Below are positions 60,017 through 64,000 of a stretch of DNA of 64,000 nt, in pieces. The notes beneath the pieces are model-generated. The model did no database searches, was not told the DNA's origin, and saw only the letters and a program-made list of their open reading frames with translations. The DNA lies in the NCBI RefSeq assembly GCF_000331735.1, contig NC_020126.1, forward strand, positions 9,737,501 to 9,801,500, written 5' to 3'. Each line of letters begins with the position of its first letter. The first letter of the stretch is position 1. Both the position numbers and the translations under genes were made by a program. This DNA is from Myxococcus stipitatus DSM 14675. Lineage in GTDB: Bacteria; Myxococcota; Myxococcia; Myxococcales; Myxococcaceae.

Positions 60017-62446
60017 ATGCCCTCCTTCTTCCAGGACCTGCGCCACGGCGCCCGCTCCCTCCGCCGCAGCCCCGGCTTCACCCTGGCGACGGTGCTGGCG
60101 TTGGCCTTCGGCATCGGGGCCAACACGCTGCTCTTCAGCGTGGTGAGCGCCCTGCTGCTCCGACCGCTCCCCCTCCCCAGGGCGGAGCGCATCGTCTCCG
60201 TGTGGGGCAAGGACCTCCAGAACGAAGGCGAGCAGGCGGGACTGTCCCGCCTGGACGCGGAGGACCTGCGCCAGAAGGTGAAGTCCTTCGAGGCCTTCGC
60301 GACCTTCTCCGTCTCCGGAGTCACCCTCACGGCCCCCCACCAGGAGCCGGAGCGCGTGGAGGGGACGATGGTGTCGCAGGACTTCTTCCGCGTGGCGGGG
60401 GTGGCGCCCCTGCTTGGCCGGGTCCTCACCGAGGAGGAACACCTGCTCAACGGCCCCCGAGCGGTGGTGCTCTCCCATGCGCTGTGGAAGCAGCGCTTTG
60501 CCGCGGACCCTCGGGTGCTGGAGCGCATGTTGGAGATGGATGGCCAGTCCTACCAGGTGGTCGGCGTGATGCCCGAGGGCTTCGACTTTCCCCGGGAAGA
60601 CACCTCCGAGCCGGTGGCGCTCTGGACCTCCCTTGCAGCGGAGGGCTTCATTCGCGACAGCTGGGACAGTCGCGGCACACACATGCTCACGGGAGTGGCC
60701 CTGCTCGCGGCGGGGACCACGGTGGAGCAGGCGGACTCGGAGACGCGCACGGTGATGGCGGCGCTGACCCAGGCCTATCCCGACAGCAACGCCCGTACGA
60801 GCGCCTCGGTGGAGTCCCTCCAGGTGCGGCTGTCCAAGGACACGCGCAAGCCCGCGCTGCTGCTGCTGGGGGCCGTGTCGCTGCTCTTGCTGATCGCCTG
60901 CGTCAACGTCGCGCAGTTGCTGCTCGCGCGAGCCATGGCGCGGCAGCAAGAGTTCGCGGTGCGCGCGGCGCTGGGTGCGGGCCGGGGCGCGCTGGCGCGG
61001 CAGTTGTTGGCGGAAGGCTCGCTGCTGGCCGTCGCGGGAGGTGCCGCGGGGCTGCTCCTGGGGGCCTGGGGCACGGATGTGCTCAGCACCCTATTGCCTG
61101 AGTCAGTGCGCCAGGTGCAGGCCGTGCGCGTGGACGGACGCGCCCTGCTCTACACGGCGGGGCTGGTGATGGCGGTGGCCTTGATGTGTGGGCTCGCGCC
61201 CCTGGGCACGGCGGCGAAGGCGAGCCTGGGCGGGCTCCTCCAGAGCACCCGCGGCACGAGCGCCAGCAAGTCCGCGCTGCGCTGGCGCGCGGTCCTGGTG
61301 TCCACGCAGGTGGCGCTCGCGCTGATGTTGCTGGTGGGCGCGGGGTTGCTGGTGCGCAGCGCGCAGCAACTGGCGGAGGTGGACCCGGGCTACCGCGCGG
61401 AGGATGTGACGCTGTTGCGCTTCAACCTCCCGAGCCCGCGCTACACGAGCGAGACGATGGTGCCCTTCTACCAACGCCTGCTCGAGCAGGTGCGCGCGCG
61501 GCCGGGCGTGGAGTTCGCGGCCCTCATGACGCCGGGCGTGGCGATCACGTCGGGCATCAGCCTGACCATGGAGATTCCCGGCCGCCCCACGCCTCCGTCC
61601 GAGCGGCTCAGCACCAGCTACCGGGCGATGAGCGATGGCGCGGTCGCGACGCTGGGGCTGGCGCTGAAGCAGGGGCGCGACTTCACCCCCCAGGACACGA
61701 AGAGCTCTCTTCCGGTGGTGATTGTGAATGAGTCCTTCGCCCGGCGGTTCTTCCCAGGGGAAGAGCTGCTCGGCAAGCGCGTGCGCATCGGCTACGGCGA
61801 GTCCATTGACCGTGAGGTGGTGGGCGTGGTGGGCGACATGCGCGCGCGGGGATTGGACAAGGCGGCGGAGCCGGAGCTCTACGCGCCGCTCAGCCAGACG
61901 CCGTGGCCGTTCACCTCGATGATTGTGCGCAGCCCGCTGCCCATGGCGTCTGTCTCCGCGTTGGTGAAGGCGGAGCTGGCCCAGCTCGACTCCGGACTGT
62001 CGACGCGCCCACCCACGACGCTGGAGCAGAACCTGGAGGCCTCCGTGGCGAACCGCAGCTTCCAGCGGGTGCTGCTGCTCTCGTTCGCGGTCTCCGCGGT
62101 GGCGCTGGCGTCGCTCGGAATCTACGGGTTGATGGCGTACAGCGTGGCGCAGCGGCGCCGGGAGCTGGGCATCCGGCTGGCGCTGGGCGCGCTTCCGTCG
62201 GACGTGGTGCGGCTGGTGATGAACCAGGCGCTGCGGATGTGCGTGGTGGGCCTGGGCGTGGGCCTGGTGTTGTCGCTGGCGCTGTCGCGTGTGCTGGAGG
62301 GCATGCTGTACGGCGTGAGCGCCCTGGACCCGGTGACGTTCCTGTCGGTGCCGCTGTTGCTGCTCGCGGTGGTGGCGCTCGCGAGCTGGCTCCCCGCGCG
62401 CCGGGCGTCTCGGGTATCACCCGGCGTGGCGATGACCACGGACTGA
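60017..62446 (+). CDS. ADOP-type ABC permease (MacB/FtsX duplicated orphan permease)
   Basis: An 809-aa permease of the duplicated MacB/FtsX kind. The start MPSFFQDLRHGARSLRRSPG followed by FTLATVLALAFGIGANTLLF is diagnostic of the ADOP family. A MacB_PCD periplasmic domain (about 50-260) is followed by three transmembrane helices (about 277-395), then the layout repeats: a second MacB_PCD (about 425-660) and three C-terminal helices (LLLSFAVSAVALASLGIYGL onward), ending PARRASRVSP. There is no ATPase gene adjacent, as is usual in this family. MacB-like proteins are mechanotransmitters for envelope lipoprotein or toxin extrusion rather than pore-type transporters; substrate unknown. Confidence 0.9.
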   Translation: MPSFFQDLRHGARSLRRSPGFTLATVLALAFGIGANTLLFSVVSALLLRPLPLPRAERIVSVWGKDLQNEGEQAGLSRLDAEDLRQKVKSFEAFATFSVSGVTLTAPHQEPERVEGTMVSQDFFRVAGVAPLLGRVLTEEEHLLNGPRAVVLSHALWKQRFAADPRVLERMLEMDGQSYQVVGVMPEGFDFPREDTSEPVALWTSLAAEGFIRDSWDSRGTHMLTGVALLAAGTTVEQADSETRTVMAALTQAYPDSNARTSASVESLQVRLSKDTRKPALLLLGAVSLLLLIACVNVAQLLLARAMARQQEFAVRAALGAGRGALARQLLAEGSLLAVAGGAAGLLLGAWGTDVLSTLLPESVRQVQAVRVDGRALLYTAGLVMAVALMCGLAPLGTAAKASLGGLLQSTRGTSASKSALRWRAVLVSTQVALALMLLVGAGLLVRSAQQLAEVDPGYRAEDVTLLRFNLPSPRYTSETMVPFYQRLLEQVRARPGVEFAALMTPGVAITSGISLTMEIPGRPTPPSERLSTSYRAMSDGAVATLGLALKQGRDFTPQDTKSSLPVVIVNESFARRFFPGEELLGKRVRIGYGESIDREVVGVVGDMRARGLDKAAEPELYAPLSQTPWPFTSMIVRSPLPMASVSALVKAELAQLDSGLSTRPPTTLEQNLEASVANRSFQRVLLLSFAVSAVALASLGIYGLMAYSVAQRRRELGIRLALGALPSDVVRLVMNQALRMCVVGLGVGLVLSLALSRVLEGMLYGVSALDPVTFLSVPLLLLAVVALASWLPARRASRVSPGVAMTTD

Positions 62447-62476
62447 AAAGCGGGCGAGCGTGTTCCTCCGTGGAGA

Positions 62477-62498
62477 GCCCGCGCCGCAACGGGCGGGC
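62477..62498. terminator. Weak hairpin between convergent genes
   Basis: GCCCGC and GCGGGC can form a 6-bp stem with a 10-nt loop in the 136-bp gap after the permease gene. Nothing else notable is seen in this gap. Confidence 0.25.
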
Positions 62499-62582
62499 GA
62501 CGGTGCTCCTGGACGTGGAGAAGTCGCTGACGCCGGAGCGGCACGGGCGGCGGCTCCTGGCCTCGTGCTCTGAGCGGGAGGG

Positions 62583-64000
62583 CTACACCAGCCCTCGCGC
62601 GAGACAGCCCAGCGAGGACACCGCGGCTTCGATGCGCGGTGTCCACGGCTGACCGCAGCTCAGGCGGATGAAGTTCCGGTAGGAGTCCGTCCGCGCGGAG
62701 AAGATGGGGCCGGGCGCCACGCTGATGCCCACGGCGAAGGCGCGCTCGTGCAGGGCCAGGGAGTCCACCGTGGGCGGCAGCTCCACCCACAACAGCGAGC
62801 CGCCCTCCGGCCGAGCCACCCGCGTCCCCTCCGGGAAGAACTCCGCCACGGCCTCCGCCATCCGCTCCACCTGGGCCTTCAAGCCCCGGCGCAGCGCGCG
62901 CAGGTGCCGGTCATACCCGCCCTCTTCCAGGAAGCGGGCGATGGCGAGCGGCGGCAAGGTGGCCGTCGCCACCGTGTGCGAGAACTTGAGCAGCTCCACG
63001 CGCTCGCGGAACTTCCCGGGCGCGACGTACCCCACGCGGAACCCCGGCGCGAGCGTCTTCGAGAACGAGCCACACAGCATCACGTTCCCCGTCGTGTCGA
63101 AGGACTTGCACGTGCGCGGACGCTCCGGGCCGAAGTGCAGGTCGCCGTAGAGGTCGTCCTCGATGAGCGGGATGCCTCGCTCCTCCAGCATCGCCACCAG
63201 CCGGCGCCGGTTCTCCTCCGGCATGCAGCTGCCCACCGGGTTGCTGAAGCTGGGCACCACCAGCACCGCCGCCACCCGCCGCCGCTCCAGCGCGGCCTGG
63301 AGCGCATCCAGCTCCATGCCGTGGCGAGGCGAGCACGGAATCTCCAGCGCCTTCAGTCCCAGCGACTCGATGTTCTGGAGCGTGCCGTAGTACGCGGGGG
63401 ACTCGATGGCGATGGTGTCGCCCGTGCGCGCGACGGCGAGCAGGCCCAGGTGGATGGCCTCGGACGCGCCACAGGTGATGATGAAGTCGTCCGCGGCCAG
63501 CGCCCCGCCCCAGTCGAGCGAGCGGCGCGCGAGCTGCTGCCGCAGCTCCAGGCACCCCGGCGGCGCGTCGTACAGGATGCCCAGCTCACCGGACTCGCGC
63601 GTGAGGATGTTCAGCTCGCGCATCAGCCGCCGCACCGGCAGCAGCTCCGTCGCGGGCCACGCGCCGCCGAGCTGGATGACGCGAGGGTCCCTCATCGCGC
63701 GATACACCTGGGACACCAGGCCGCTCACCGTCACGGGCGTGGCGCTCTTGGCGGGCTGGGACACCTGCGGCTCGGCGAGGCGGGGGCGCTCGCGGCGGCG
63801 CACGTAGTGACCGGACTGTGGCCGCGTCTCGATGAGTCCGACGGCCTCGAGGTGCATGTACGCCTGGAGCACCGTGGAGATGCTCACGCGCTCACGCAGG
63901 CTGAGCTGCCGCACGGACGGCAGCCTGTCCCCGCCCCGCAGCGTGCCCGCGGCAATCGCGTCCGACAGCCGCTCGGCCACCTGCTCGTACAACTTGGGTT
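62583..64000 (-). CDS. MocR/PdxR-type GntR-aminotransferase transcriptional regulator (5' end outside window)
   Basis: A GntR-type winged helix fused to a PLP fold-type-I aminotransferase domain. The DNA-binding part is YEQVAERLSDAIAAGTLRGG then DRLPSVRQLSLRERVSISTV (helix-turn-helix). The aminotransferase part contains ADDFIITCGASEAIHLGLLA, SPAYYGTLQNIESLG, VPSFSNPVGSCMP (PSFxNPTG-like), IEDDLYGDLHF (PLP-contact Asp/Tyr) and SFSKTLAPGFRVGY with the PLP Lys. Such proteins sense amino-compound ligands through PLP and regulate nearby genes. The frame stays open to the right edge without a clear start: the candidate TTG at 63992 would remove part of the first helix, so the true start is probably outside the window. 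Confidence 0.88.
   Translation of the reverse strand, partial: PKLYEQVAERLSDAIAAGTLRGGDRLPSVRQLSLRERVSISTVLQAYMHLEAVGLIETRPQSGHYVRRRERPRLAEPQVSQPAKSATPVTVSGLVSQVYRAMRDPRVIQLGGAWPATELLPVRRLMRELNILTRESGELGILYDAPPGCLELRQQLARRSLDWGGALAADDFIITCGASEAIHLGLLAVARTGDTIAIESPAYYGTLQNIESLGLKALEIPCSPRHGMELDALQAALERRRVAAVLVVPSFSNPVGSCMPEENRRRLVAMLEERGIPLIEDDLYGDLHFGPERPRTCKSFDTTGNVMLCGSFSKTLAPGFRVGYVAPGKFRERVELLKFSHTVATATLPPLAIARFLEEGGYDRHLRALRRGLKAQVERMAEAVAEFFPEGTRVARPEGGSLLWVELPPTVDSLALHERAFAVGISVAPGPIFSARTDSYRNFIRLSCGQPWTPRIEAAVSSLGCLARGLV

Overview
The window looks like part of a myxobacterial chromosome, most likely from the Myxococcus/Corallococcus/Pyxidicoccus group. This is an inference from several traits seen together: very high GC with strong third-position GC, many short-signal lipoproteins, a MYXO-CTERM type sorting tail, extra DnaK copies, RsbRD/GAF/PAS histidine kinases, and an orphan MacB-like (ADOP) permease. 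Coding density is high and no gene-free gap exceeds about 300 bp. I see no rRNA, tRNA, insertion sequence, prophage or CRISPR repeat array.

Layout. 1-3380 (-): the start of a type I-C CRISPR-Cas operon, cas3-cas5-cas8c, with cas8c cut by the left edge. 3.7-7.5 kb: aldehyde dehydrogenase, an esterase-like alpha/beta hydrolase and a MATE exporter. 7.7-12.9 kb (-): a beta-propeller lipoprotein, then a two-gene dnaK / REC-REC-PilZ operon. 13.1-17.0 kb (+): atpH and atpA of ATP synthase, separated by a PAS histidine-kinase-like gene that has lost its phospho-acceptor histidine and N-box asparagine. 17.1-25.7 kb: HAD hydrolase, a small membrane coiled-coil protein, two tandem paralogous exported proteins, a MobA-like nucleotidyltransferase, a CBS protein, a patatin-like phospholipase without a signal peptide, an OmpA-domain protein and an exported unknown.

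25.9-30.0 kb (+): a large lipase-like lipoprotein followed by a FadL-type channel, a plausible lipid digestion and uptake pair. 30.1-32.8 kb (-): two TPR-like/cNMP-binding proteins with a small ORF between them. 33.0-38.75 kb (+): a tightly packed operon of a MYXO-CTERM BNR-repeat protein, two lipoproteins (one a YncE-like propeller) and a diheme cytochrome c lipoprotein, with overlapping start and stop codons; a DUF1444-like gene and a short endonuclease V follow closely. 38.9-46.7 kb: a second beta-propeller lipoprotein, a SprT-like protein whose HExxH has become HSMLH, DUF2203, three adjacent lipoproteins (one with a JAMM-like motif), a coiled-coil protein, an NmrA-like reductase and small envelope proteins.

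46.8-64 kb: ornithine cyclodeaminase-like protein, RsbRD-GAF-PAS kinase, M20 peptidase, MsrA, PDZ-like membrane protein, YebC/PmpR regulator, Mpo1-like protein, an unrecognised 405-aa protein, methyltransferase, thioesterase, cupin, membrane metallophosphatase, ADOP permease, and a MocR-type PLP regulator running off the right edge.

Most of the window is core or lineage-specific envelope, signalling and housekeeping content; the only clear defence module is the I-C cas operon. The best candidates for undescribed biology are the lipoprotein/propeller/cytochrome operon, the kinase-dead sensor between atpH and atpA, and the JAMM-like lipoprotein trio.
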